This document shows positions 6,268 through 14,612 of a stretch of DNA of 50,637 nucleotides, in pieces. Below the pieces are notes generated by a model. It was not told the origin of the DNA. It saw only the letters and a list, made by a program, of their open reading frames with translations, and did no database searches. The stretch is from Alphaproteobacteria bacterium HGW-Alphaproteobacteria-1. GTDB lineage: Bacteria > Pseudomonadota > Alphaproteobacteria > Rhodobacterales > Rhodobacteraceae. Made by a program: the position numbers and the translations under genes. Each line of letters opens with the position of its first letter. Positions within the stretch are counted from its first letter, which is position 1. Location of the stretch: NCBI GenBank assembly GCA_002842985.1, contig PHEQ01000022.1, positions 1-50,637 of the forward strand. Direction: 5' to 3'.

Positions 6268-8211
6268 ATGCTGGAGTTCGACGGCGCAGCAGAAATCCTG
6301 CGCGCCTGGGGTTCTGGCCTAACGCCCGATCCGGATCTGACGGTGTCGGAGTGGGCGGATCGGCACCGGATGCTGTCGGGCCGCGCCTCGGCCGAGCCGG
6401 GGCGGTATCGCACCGGGCGCACGCCCTACATGCGCGAGATCATGGATCGGCTGTCGCCCGGCGATCCCACACAGCGGATCGTCTTCATGAAAGCCGCGCA
6501 GGTTGGCGCGACGGAAGCGGGCAACAACTGGATCGGCTTTGCCATCCACCAGGCCCCGGGCCCAATGCTGGCGGTCCAGCCGACGGTGGAATTGGCCAAA
6601 CGGAACTCGCGCCAGCGGATCGATCCGCTGATTGATGAGAGCCCGGAACTCCGGGAACGAGTCAAACCGGCGCGATCCCGCGACGCAGGCAACACCATGC
6701 TGTCGAAGGAATTCGCGGGCGGCATCCTGATCATGACCGGGGCAAATTCGGCGGTCGGGCTGCGCTCGACCCCGGCGCGATACATCTTTCTCGACGAGGT
6801 CGACGCCTATCCGGCCTCGGCCGACGAGGAAGGCGACCCGGTCACGCTGGCGGAAGCGCGGTCCCTGACCTTTGCCCACCGGCGCAAGGTGTTCCTTGTC
6901 TCGACGCCGACGATCCGGGGGCTGAGCCGGATCGAACGGGAATACGAGGCCAGCGACCAGCGCCGGTTCTTTGTGCCGTGCCCGCATTGCGGCGCGATGC
7001 AGTGGCTGAAGTTCGACCGGCTGCGCTGGCAGAAGGGCCGCCCGGAGACGGCGGAATATCATTGCGAGGGCTGCGATCAGGCCATCGCCGAACACAACAA
7101 GACGGCGATGCTGGAGGGCGGCGAATGGCGGGCGACTGCAACGGCCGCAGATCCCGGTACCGTCGGTTATCACCTCTCGGCGCTCTATTCGCCGATCGGT
7201 TGGCTGAGCTGGGAGCGGATCGTGCGGGCATGGGACGCTGCACAGGGGTCGGACGAGGCGATCAAGGCGTTCCGCAACACGATCCTCGGCGAGACCTGGG
7301 TCGAAACCGGGGAGGCGCCCGACTGGCAGCGGCTCTACGACCGGCGCGAGCGCTGGACATCCGGCACGGTGCCTGCGGGCGGGCTGTTCCTGACCGCCGG
7401 GGCCGACGTTCAGAAGGACCGGATCGAGGTGGACGTCTGGGCCTGGGGTCGCGGTCTGGAAAGCTGGCTCGTCGATCACGTCGTCATCGAGGGCGGGCCG
7501 GACCGGCACGACGCGTGGTCGGAACTGACCGCGCTGCTTGACCGGTCCTGGCCGCACGAACGCGGCGCGCATCTGCGCATCGCGCGGCTCGCCATCGATA
7601 CCGGCTACGCGGCCCCGGCGGTCTATTCCTGGTCGCGGGCGCAGGGGTTTGGGCAGGTGTCGCCGGTCAAGGGCGTCGAGGGGTTCAACCGCTCGAGCCC
7701 GGTGTCGGGGCCCACCTTCGTCGATGCGACCGAGGGCGGCAAACGTCTGCGGCGCGGCGCGCGGCTCTGGACCGTGGCGGTGTCGACCTTCAAGGCCGAG
7801 ACCTACCGCTTCCTGCGGCTGGCTCGGCCGACCGAGGAGGAGATGGCCGACGGGGCGGCATTCCCGCCCGGCTCGGTCCATCTTCCGCATTGGGTCGAGA
7901 ACGAATGGCTGAAGCAGTTCGTGGCCGAGCAGCTGGTGACGGTGCGCACCAAACGCGGCTTCGCCCGGCTGGAATGGCAGAAGCTGCGCGAGCGCAACGA
8001 GGCGCTGGACTGCCGGGTCTATGCCCGCGCCGCCGCCTGGATCGCGGGCGCGGACCGCTGGCCCGACGAGAAATGGCGTGACCTCGAGGATCAGCTCGGG
8101 GCCGCCCCAACCGACGCCGATCCCGCCGGGCAGATCAACCGGCCGGGACAGGCCCCGCAGGGCAAGCGCCGCTCCGACTGGCTCGGCCGGCGCGGAGGAT
8201 GGTTGTCTTAA
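6268..8211 (+). CDS. phage terminase large subunit (GpA family)
   Basis: This is the ATPase-nuclease motor that packages DNA into the prohead. The 647-residue protein has the GpA N-terminus (DLTVSEWADRHR at 23-34), an atypical Walker A MKAAQVGATE (74-83) and a Walker B YIFLDEVDAY (172-181). Two CxxC pairs (238/241 and 266/269) probably bind zinc, and a C-terminal nuclease domain includes AIDTGY. The start at 6268 follows AGGTGA; an in-frame ATG at 6205 overlapping the small subunit is an alternative. An IS110 element begins just past its stop, leaving the gene intact. Confidence 0.92.
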   Translation: MLEFDGAAEILRAWGSGLTPDPDLTVSEWADRHRMLSGRASAEPGRYRTGRTPYMREIMDRLSPGDPTQRIVFMKAAQVGATEAGNNWIGFAIHQAPGPMLAVQPTVELAKRNSRQRIDPLIDESPELRERVKPARSRDAGNTMLSKEFAGGILIMTGANSAVGLRSTPARYIFLDEVDAYPASADEEGDPVTLAEARSLTFAHRRKVFLVSTPTIRGLSRIEREYEASDQRRFFVPCPHCGAMQWLKFDRLRWQKGRPETAEYHCEGCDQAIAEHNKTAMLEGGEWRATATAADPGTVGYHLSALYSPIGWLSWERIVRAWDAAQGSDEAIKAFRNTILGETWVETGEAPDWQRLYDRRERWTSGTVPAGGLFLTAGADVQKDRIEVDVWAWGRGLESWLVDHVVIEGGPDRHDAWSELTALLDRSWPHERGAHLRIARLAIDTGYAAPAVYSWSRAQGFGQVSPVKGVEGFNRSSPVSGPTFVDATEGGKRLRRGARLWTVAVSTFKAETYRFLRLARPTEEEMADGAAFPPGSVHLPHWVENEWLKQFVAEQLVTVRTKRGFARLEWQKLRERNEALDCRVYARAAAWIAGADRWPDEKWRDLEDQLGAAPTDADPAGQINRPGQAPQGKRRSDWLGRRGGWLS

Positions 8212-8220
8212 GATCGGTCT

Positions 8221-8370
8221 CGGCTCCTGTGCGATACAGGAGCCGCTCTCCGGCACCTCACACATGCCGGAGAGCGGCGGGGGACGGGTCGAAAGGATGG
8301 AGGTTCCCAAGGACCGGTCAGAAGTTGGATCGCCCCCGCCTTTCGCATGTCCTGAACGGATAGGTGGGGG
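8221..8370 (+). ncRNA. candidate bridge RNA of the IS110 element
   Basis: Three strong hairpins lie in the 206 bases between terminase stop and transposase start. The first pairs 8221-8230 with 8236-8245 (10 bp, five-base loop). The second pairs 8243-8255 with 8265-8277 (13 bp, loop CCTCACACA). The third pairs 8333-8340 with 8363-8370 (8 bp with one G-T pair, 22-base loop). IS110 recombinases are known to be guided by a bridge RNA made from the element's non-coding end, with loops that pair to target and donor DNA. Location and structure fit; loop-target pairing was not checked. Confidence 0.6.
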
Positions 8371-8417
8371 ATGCTGCACGCATTGCCCCGTACGACAAGC
8401 ACAGGAGACGAAAGGCA

Positions 8418-9350
8418 ATGCAGGATACCATCGGCATAGACATTTCCAAAGACACGCTCGACATCCACCGTCAGTCCGACGGCCGGCATGCCCGGTTCGG
8501 TAACGACAGGGCGGGTCTCGCGGCTCTGCGCCGCTGGATCGGCAAGACCCCGGTCCGCGTCGTCTACGAGGCGACCGGGCGCTATCACCGCGACATGGAG
8601 GCTGCGCTGGATGCGGCGGGCCACGCGCTGGTCAAGGTGAACCCCGGCCGCGCGCGCCGGTTCGCGCAGGCCGCGGGCTACGGGGCCAAGACTGACCGTG
8701 TCGACGCCGCGATGCTCGCGCGGATGGGCGCGGTACTCGAGCTCGGGGCCACGCCGGTTCGCAGCGAGAGCATGCACGAAATCAGGGAGTTGCACATCGC
8801 GCGTCTCGGCCTGATCAAGGATCGCACCGCCTGCCGCAACCGTCTTCAGGCGGCGCGCAACAAGGTCGTCCTGGCGCAGCTGCGGGCGCGTCTGCGGCAG
8901 GTCGAACGCCAGATCGAACAGATCGACGCCGAGCTCGCGCGCCTCGTCACCGAGGATCCGGCGCTCGCCCATCGCTTCGGGATCCTGATGTCGATCCCCG
9001 GCATCGGCCCGGTCGCGGCGGTCGCCATGCTCGTGGAGATGCCCGAGTTGGGCACGATGGACGGCAAGGAAGCCGCCAGTCTCGCCGGGCTCGCTCCGAT
9101 CACCCGCGAGTCGGGCAGGTGGAAGGGCCAGTCGAGGATCGGCGGCGGGCGCCGCGGATTGCGCCGGGCGCTCTACATGCCCGCTCTCGTCGCCACGCGC
9201 CACAACCGGCAGCTCGGTCAGACCTATCAGGCGCTCTGCGGCGCAGGAAAACCGGCAAAAGTCGCGCTCACCGCCGTGATGCGCAAGCTCCTGATCCTCG
9301 CAAACGCCCTGATCAGGGATGACCGAAAATGGGCCGAAACCGCCCCTTGA
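8418..9350 (+). CDS. IS110-family DEDD transposase (bridge-RNA-guided recombinase)
   Basis: The start at 8418 follows GGAGACGAAAGGCA. The 310-residue product has the RuvC-like DEDD residues Asp8 (IGIDISKD), Glu51 (VYEATGRYH), Asp93 and Asp96 (KTDRVDAAML). Its C-terminal Tnp_20 domain contains MSIPGIGPVAAVAML and GLAPITRESGRW, whose Ser232 aligns with the catalytic serine of this family. A coiled coil (about 155-175) links the domains. All catalytic residues are present, so the element may be active. Coding DNA is as GC-rich as the phage. Confidence 0.9.
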   Translation: MQDTIGIDISKDTLDIHRQSDGRHARFGNDRAGLAALRRWIGKTPVRVVYEATGRYHRDMEAALDAAGHALVKVNPGRARRFAQAAGYGAKTDRVDAAMLARMGAVLELGATPVRSESMHEIRELHIARLGLIKDRTACRNRLQAARNKVVLAQLRARLRQVERQIEQIDAELARLVTEDPALAHRFGILMSIPGIGPVAAVAMLVEMPELGTMDGKEAASLAGLAPITRESGRWKGQSRIGGGRRGLRRALYMPALVATRHNRQLGQTYQALCGAGKPAKVALTAVMRKLLILANALIRDDRKWAETAP

Positions 9351-9372
9351 TCAAAACGGATAACTTCTGAAC

Positions 9373-9582
9373 ATGACCGACTGGACGGAAACCGAGCTCT
9401 CGGCGCTGCGCCGCGCCTATGCCAGCGGCACGACCCGGGTCAGCTATGACGGCAAGTCCGTCGACTACGGTTCGGCCGAGGATCTGCTGGCCCGCATCCG
9501 GACCATCGAACGAGCCATCGCGGGCGTCAGCCGTCCGCTGCCGGTGGCCGGGCTGGCTGGTTTCTCGCGCGGGGACCGGTGA
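9373..9582 (+). CDS. gpW-like head-tail joining protein
   Basis: The 69-residue protein has the gpW pattern: a helix (TETELSALRRAYASGTTRV), a beta hairpin (VSYDGKSVDYGS) and a second helix (EDLLARIRTIERAI). In lambda, gpW fills the portal channel after packaging and prepares for tail attachment. It shares one base with the portal start (TGATG). Its own upstream region was probably replaced by the IS110 insertion, which may have changed its ribosome binding site. Confidence 0.82.
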   Translation: MTDWTETELSALRRAYASGTTRVSYDGKSVDYGSAEDLLARIRTIERAIAGVSRPLPVAGLAGFSRGDR

Positions 9583-11114
9583 TGTCGGCGACCTGGTTCG
9601 ATCACGCCATCGCATCGGTGGCCCCGCGCATGGCGGCGCGTCGCGTGATGGCGCGTCAGGCCTTCGAGACCCTGACGCGGGGCTATGACGGGGCCGCGCG
9701 CGGGCGGAGGACGGAGGGCTGGCGTGCGCCGGGATCCTCGGCCGACACCGAGGTCGGCGTGGCCGGGGCGCTTCTGCGGGACCGGATGCGCGATCTGGTG
9801 CGCAACAACCCTCACGCGGCCAAGGCCGTGTCGGTGCTGGTCAACAATATCATTGGCGCCGGAATCATGCCGCGCGCCGCGAGCGGCGATGACAAGCTGG
9901 ACCGCGCGGTGGACGCACTCTTCGCACGGTGGTCGGAGGCGGCAGACGCCGATGGCCAGCTCGATTTCTACGGGCTGCAGACGCTGATCTGCCGCGAGAT
10001 GGTCGAGGGGGGCGAGGTGCTGGTGCGCCGCCGTCTGCGGCGGGCATCAGATGGTCTGCCGGTGCCGCTGCAATTGCAGGTGCTGGAGGCCGACTTCCTC
10101 GACGCCATGAAATCCGGCGCCATCGGCGCGGGCCGCCTGGTCCAGGGGATCGAGTTCGACCCGGTCGGCAAGCGCCGGGCCTATTGGCTGCATGCCGAGC
10201 ATCCGGGCGATGCGCATGGTGCCTTGCGCGGCGGGTTCGACAGCCGTCCGGTCCCGGCGAGTGAAATCGCCCATGTCTATGAAAAGCAGCGCACGCAGGC
10301 GCGCGGCGTTCCCTGGGGCGCGCCGGTGATCCGCAGTTTGCGCGATCTCGACGACTATGAGGTCGCCGAACTGGTCCGCAAGAAGACCGAGGCCTGCGTG
10401 ACCGCCATCGTCTTCGGGGACGATGAGGCGCAGCAGGGCATCGCGCCCTCCGTGGTCGATGCCGACGGAAACCGGGTCGAGCAGTTCGAACCCGGGCTGA
10501 TCGCCTATGCCCGGGGCGGCAAGGACATCCGATTCAACCAGCCCTCGGCCACCGGCGGGTATGGCGAATACAAGCGCGCCAGCCTGCACACGATCTCGGC
10601 AGGGTTCCGGGTGCCCTATGAATTGCTGACCGGGGACCTGTCCCAGGTCAACTATTCCTCGATCCGCGCGGGGCTCGTGGAGTTCCGCCGCCAGATCGAT
10701 GCGGTGCAGTGGCAATTGTTCATCCCGATGTTCTGCGCGCCGGTCTGGCGCTGGTTCACCGAGGCCGCGTGGGCGGCGGGCCAGATCCCGACACCGGACG
10801 TGCCCGTCGAATGGTCACCGCCAAAGTTCGAGGCGGTCGATCCGCAGAAGGACGCGATGGCGAACCTGCTGTCGATCCGATCCGGCACCATGACGTTGGC
10901 CGAGGTGATTGCGAAACAGGGCCGTAATCCCGATGCGGTGCTGGCCGAGATCGCAGCGACCAATGCCAAGCTCGACGCGCTTGGGCTGGTGCTCGACAGC
11001 GACCCGCGGCGGGTCACGAAGACCGGCAGCGCGCAGACCGGCGATATGGCCAATGACCCGGCAAGCGATCCAGCAAATGAAACTGGCCCGGCGCATGCCG
11101 ACCAACAGGACTGA
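9582..11114 (+). CDS. phage portal protein (lambda family)
   Basis: The 510-residue product carries lambda-type portal signatures: RDLVRNNPHAAKAVSVLVNN (about residues 68-87), the central segment AGFRVPYELLTGDLSQVNYS and PMFCAPVWRWF. A dodecameric portal ring at one head vertex is the DNA entry and exit channel. The ATG at 9582 overlaps the gpW stop; a GTG three bases upstream is an alternative. It is followed after five bases by the protease-capsid gene. Confidence 0.92.
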   Translation: MSATWFDHAIASVAPRMAARRVMARQAFETLTRGYDGAARGRRTEGWRAPGSSADTEVGVAGALLRDRMRDLVRNNPHAAKAVSVLVNNIIGAGIMPRAASGDDKLDRAVDALFARWSEAADADGQLDFYGLQTLICREMVEGGEVLVRRRLRRASDGLPVPLQLQVLEADFLDAMKSGAIGAGRLVQGIEFDPVGKRRAYWLHAEHPGDAHGALRGGFDSRPVPASEIAHVYEKQRTQARGVPWGAPVIRSLRDLDDYEVAELVRKKTEACVTAIVFGDDEAQQGIAPSVVDADGNRVEQFEPGLIAYARGGKDIRFNQPSATGGYGEYKRASLHTISAGFRVPYELLTGDLSQVNYSSIRAGLVEFRRQIDAVQWQLFIPMFCAPVWRWFTEAAWAAGQIPTPDVPVEWSPPKFEAVDPQKDAMANLLSIRSGTMTLAEVIAKQGRNPDAVLAEIAATNAKLDALGLVLDSDPRRVTKTGSAQTGDMANDPASDPANETGPAHADQQD

Positions 11115-11119
11115 CCAAC

Positions 11120-13165
11120 ATGGACACGATGATCGAACTGCCGGCCATGCGCCGGTCGGCGGAGCTTGCGCCGAACTCAGTAGATACCGACGCTCGCACC
11201 GTCGAGGTGATCTGGTCGGCGGGGGCGCGGGTCCGCCGCTCGACGCTGTTCGGTGAGCCCTATGACGAGGAACTGAGCCTCGACCCCGCCCATGTCCGGC
11301 TCGACCGGCTGAATGCGGGCGCGCCGTTCCTGAAGGTGCACGAGATCGACACGCTGGATGCGGTGATCGGTTCGGTCGTTCCCGGCTCGGCCCGCGTCGA
11401 AAACGGACGCGGCATCGCGCAGGTCCGGATCAGTGAGCGCGCCGATGTCGAACCGATCTGGCGGGACATCCAGGCCGGGCACATCCGCGCGGTCTCCATC
11501 GGCTACCAGGTCCATCGCTTCGAAGTGTCCAAGCCCGAAGCGGCCCGAGAACTCTGGCGCGCGGTCGACTGGACGCCTTTCGAGGTGTCCGCCGTGCCCG
11601 TCGGCGCCGATCCAGCCGCGGGGTTCCGCGCCCAATCCTCCCTTCACGACTGCGTCCTCCATCGCCGGGACGTCTCACCCACCCAAACAGGAGCCATCCC
11701 GATGACGGACAAACCCAACGCCCCGGCCGCAGAGGCCAAAGACCAGCCCAGCGACTCCGTCGCGACCGAGGACACCACCATGACCGAGCCGAAAGCGCCT
11801 GCCACCGACCCGAAAAACGCAGCTGTTGAAACCCGCGCCCAACCCAAACAGCAGGCAACCCCTGCACTTGATACCGAAGTCGTCGCGACCCGTGCTCGCG
11901 AGGCCGAGCGGGACCGCGTCTCCACGATCTATGATCTGGCGAGCCGCCTGAACCTCGAGCGCAGCTTTGCCGAGGATTTGGTCAAACGCGGGACCGATAT
12001 CGGCGAAGCCCGCCGTCTGATCCTCGATCAGGTGGCCGCCAAATCCGAAGAAATCCGCACCTTCAGCCAGGTGTCGATCCCGCTGGGCGGACGGGACGAG
12101 GCGATCACCCGCCGCGACGCGGTGGCCAATGCGCTGCTGCACCGCTACAGCCCCACGCTGTTCCAGCTGGAGGACGCGGCACGCCAGTATCGCGGCATGA
12201 CCTTGCTGGAACTCGCCCGCGAAAGCCTCGGCAATGCCGGGGTCAACACGCGCGGCCTGTCGCGCGACGAGGTTGCGACGCGGGCTCTGCATTCGACCTC
12301 GGACTTCCCCGAGATCCTGTCGGCGGTGACCAACAAGACCCTGCGGCAGGCTTACGAGGCCTATCCCCGCACCTTCATGCTGTTCTGCCGCCAGGTGCTG
12401 GCCACCGACTTCAAGGCGATGCACCGGGTCCAGCTGGGCGAGGCCCCGCAGTTGCTGGAGGTCGGCGAGAGCGGCGAGTTCAAGCGCGGGACGCTCGGCG
12501 AGAGCAAGGAGAGCTACAAGGTCAAGACCTATGGCCGGGTGGTCGCGATCACCCGCCAGACGCTGATCAACGACGACCTCGACGCATTCACCCGGATCCC
12601 GGCGATGTACGGCAACTCCATCGCCCAGTTGGAATCGGACGTGGTCTGGGGCATCATCACCGCCAACCCGGCCATGGCCGATGGCAACGCGCTGTTCCAT
12701 GCCAACCACAAGAACCTTGCGGGCACCGGCACGGCGCTGGCGGTCGATGCGGTGGGCGCGGCCCGCGCGGCGATGGCCAAGCAGACCGGCCTCGACAAGA
12801 AAACGGTGCTGAACGTGCGCCCCGCCTTCCTGATCGTGCCCGCCTCGCTGGAACTGAAGGCCGAACAGCTGGTCGCGCAGAATCTCGTGCCCGCCGCGAC
12901 GTCCAGCGTGGTGCCGCAGTCGATCCGCACGCTCGCCCCGATCAGCGAGCCGCGGCTCGACGCCGCCAGCGAGACCGCCTGGTATCTGGCGGCCAGCCCG
13001 AACCAGATCGACACCATCGAGTACGCCTATCTCGAGGGCCAGCAGGGCGCCTACATCGAGACGCGTAACGGCTTCGACGTCGACGGCGTCGAGATCAAGT
13101 GCCGTCTCGACTTCGGCGCCAAGGCCATCGACTGGCGCGGTCTCTACAAGAACCCGGGGGCATAA
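11120..13165 (+). CDS. prohead protease / major capsid protein fusion
   Basis: Residues 1-170 form a serine-type prohead protease (S78-like) with catalytic His74 (LKVHEID) and Ser126 (RAVSIGYQ). A Pro/Ala/Thr-rich linker (about 195-260) leads to a coiled delta-like region. The last 400 residues are a Mu gpT-like major capsid protein (VTNKTLRQAYEAYPRTFMLF, ...ITRQTLINDDLDAF). In most lambdoid phages these are separate genes. Here a 681-residue fusion would supply protease, scaffold and capsid subunit and presumably cleaves itself. Confidence 0.88.
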   Translation: MDTMIELPAMRRSAELAPNSVDTDARTVEVIWSAGARVRRSTLFGEPYDEELSLDPAHVRLDRLNAGAPFLKVHEIDTLDAVIGSVVPGSARVENGRGIAQVRISERADVEPIWRDIQAGHIRAVSIGYQVHRFEVSKPEAARELWRAVDWTPFEVSAVPVGADPAAGFRAQSSLHDCVLHRRDVSPTQTGAIPMTDKPNAPAAEAKDQPSDSVATEDTTMTEPKAPATDPKNAAVETRAQPKQQATPALDTEVVATRAREAERDRVSTIYDLASRLNLERSFAEDLVKRGTDIGEARRLILDQVAAKSEEIRTFSQVSIPLGGRDEAITRRDAVANALLHRYSPTLFQLEDAARQYRGMTLLELARESLGNAGVNTRGLSRDEVATRALHSTSDFPEILSAVTNKTLRQAYEAYPRTFMLFCRQVLATDFKAMHRVQLGEAPQLLEVGESGEFKRGTLGESKESYKVKTYGRVVAITRQTLINDDLDAFTRIPAMYGNSIAQLESDVVWGIITANPAMADGNALFHANHKNLAGTGTALAVDAVGAARAAMAKQTGLDKKTVLNVRPAFLIVPASLELKAEQLVAQNLVPAATSSVVPQSIRTLAPISEPRLDAASETAWYLAASPNQIDTIEYAYLEGQQGAYIETRNGFDVDGVEIKCRLDFGAKAIDWRGLYKNPGA

Positions 13166-13194
13166 GCCGGGTCGTTCCTGACATCTCACCTCTG

Positions 13195-13220
13195 ACGGGC
13201 GGTCCAATCGGGCCGCCCGT
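13195..13220 (+). other. strong hairpin after the capsid gene
   Basis: ACGGGCGG (13195-13202) pairs exactly with CCGCCCGT (13213-13220) around a 10-base loop, 29 bases after the capsid stop. The downstream sequence TTCCTGTTT is only weakly T-rich. It probably attenuates transcription or protects the abundant capsid mRNA rather than fully terminating. Confidence 0.5.
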
Positions 13221-13243
13221 TCCTGTTTGCAAAGGATCCCGCC

Positions 13244-13579
13244 ATGAAAAACTACGTCCAGCCCGGCAACACCCTCACCCTGACCGCGCCCTACGCCGTC
13301 ACATCCGGCGATGGCCTGCTCGTCGGCTCCATCTTCGGCGTGGCCACCGGGGACGCCGCCAACGCCGAGGCGGTCGAGGCCGTGCTTGTCGGTGTCTTCG
13401 ACCTGAAAAAGGTCGCGTCTCAAGCCTGGTCCGCCGGTGACAAGGTCTATTGGGACAACACCACCAAGGAAGCCACCAAGACCGCCACGGCAAATACGCT
13501 GATCGGCGTGGCAACCGAAGCCGTCGCTGGCGGCGCGAGCGACACCATCGGCCGGGTGCGCCTGAACGGCAGCTTCTGA
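13244..13579 (+). CDS. DUF2190 family capsid-associated protein
   Basis: The 111-residue, Ala/Gly/Val/Thr-rich beta protein begins MKNYVQPGNTLTLTAPYAV and contains SAGDKVYWDNTTKEAT, both typical of DUF2190, a family found next to major capsid genes and thought to be a capsid decoration protein. The ribosome binding site AAAGGATCCCGCC precedes the ATG. It shares its last base with the next start (TGATG). Confidence 0.85.
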   Translation: MKNYVQPGNTLTLTAPYAVTSGDGLLVGSIFGVATGDAANAEAVEAVLVGVFDLKKVASQAWSAGDKVYWDNTTKEATKTATANTLIGVATEAVAGGASDTIGRVRLNGSF

Positions 13580-13890
13580 TGACCGCGTTTGCCGCCGTCG
13601 TTGATGCTCTGTTCGCGGATCCCAACCTCGGGCGAGAGGCGATCTACACCTCCGACGGCGGCGCGCCCGTGTTGGTGCGCGTCGTCTCCCGGCAGGCCGA
13701 TGCGATCACCGACTTCGGCGATGCCCGGCTCTGGTCGGAAACGACGCGGGTCGACTTGCGCGTCGCCGAGGTGGCGAACCCGCGCCCCGGCGACCGGATC
13801 GAAATCGACGGCGAGGCCTTCCTCATCCAGGGAGAGCCGCTGCGCGACCGCGAGCGGCTGGTCTGGACCGTGGATCTGCGCCCGGCATGA
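13579..13890 (+). CDS. head-tail joining protein (gpFII/attachment type)
   Basis: The start at 13579 overlaps the DUF2190 stop; the longer open frame upstream is a shadow of DUF2190. The 103-residue product is mostly beta strand, with PRPGDRIEIDGEAFLIQG and a final RERLVWTVDLRP, the layout of lambda gpFII-type tail attachment proteins that form the interface between connector and tail. Order in the module (after DUF2190, before DUF6441) supports this. Confidence 0.72.
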   Translation: MTAFAAVVDALFADPNLGREAIYTSDGGAPVLVRVVSRQADAITDFGDARLWSETTRVDLRVAEVANPRPGDRIEIDGEAFLIQGEPLRDRERLVWTVDLRPA

Positions 13891-14516
13891 AGCTCAAGCT
13901 CGACATTGATCCTGACATCGTGGCCATGATGGCAGCCGAGGTTGCGGCCGGTGAGCGCGCGGTAACGGCCGCCATGCGCGAGGCTGGGAGCGGGCTCAAA
14001 GCTGCCTGGCGCACCCAGATCACCGGCGCGGGGCTCGGTCGACGGCTTGCCAACTCGATCCGCAACCAGAACTTCCCGCGGTCGGGTGAGAGCCTGGATG
14101 CGGCAGCGCTGGTCTGGTCGAAGGCCCCGGTGATCGTCGGCGCGCATGACACCGGTCCGCTGATCCGCTCGAAAAACGGGTTCTGGCTGGCGATCCCGCT
14201 GCCCGCCGCAGGCAAATCCACACGCGGCGGCCGGATCACCCCCGGTGAATGGGAACGGCGGCGCGGGCTGCGCCTGCGGTTCGTCTATCGCCGGACGGGC
14301 CCGAGCCTGCTGGTGGCCGAGGGTCGGCTGAACACGAGGGGCCAGGCGGTGATGTCACGTTCGAAGACTGGGCGCGGAAAGGTGACCGCACCGATCTTTC
14401 TGCTGGTGCCGCAGGTGAAATTGTCGAAGCGGCTGGACCTCGACCGGGATGCAGAGCGGGCGCTGGACAGCGTGCCCGGGCTGATCGTGGCGAATTGGAT
14501 GGAGGGAAGATACTGA
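13887..14516 (+). CDS. DUF6441 family tail-completion protein
   Basis: This 209-residue product starts from an ATGA overlap. It contains SGLKAAWRTQITGAGLGRRL and PIFLLVPQVKLSKRLDLD, patterns I recall from DUF6441 proteins in the position of minor tail or tail-completion proteins (gpZ-like). A basic central part (GEWERRRGLRLRFVYRRTG) may contact DNA or the tail tube. Function is inferred from position only. Confidence 0.72.
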   Translation: MKLKLDIDPDIVAMMAAEVAAGERAVTAAMREAGSGLKAAWRTQITGAGLGRRLANSIRNQNFPRSGESLDAAALVWSKAPVIVGAHDTGPLIRSKNGFWLAIPLPAAGKSTRGGRITPGEWERRRGLRLRFVYRRTGPSLLVAEGRLNTRGQAVMSRSKTGRGKVTAPIFLLVPQVKLSKRLDLDRDAERALDSVPGLIVANWMEGRY

Positions 14517-14612
14517 ATTCAAAGGGGGCTTCCGTTCAAGGCTCACTCTGTTACTGACATTTCAAGTGATAGACCGCCTCCGTTAATCGAGGCAGAATCG
14601 GAGATGTCGTAG

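Larger units (their letters stand above)
8212..9372 (+). mobile_element. IS110-family insertion sequence
   Basis: The element occupies the junction between the large terminase and gpW genes, which are normally adjacent. It comprises a structured non-coding left part of about 200 bases, a DEDD transposase gene (8418-9350) and a short right end of about 20 bases. IS110 elements lack terminal inverted repeats, so exact ends cannot be read here; the given limits are the flanking stop and start codons. Neither neighbouring phage gene is broken. Confidence 0.75.

Noticed and set aside
6319..8418. 699-codon open frame antisense to the large terminase
   Set aside because: It mirrors the terminase gene through GC-rich codon phase, shows Arg/Pro/Gly-rich composition and no domain; the forward gene has clear catalytic motifs.
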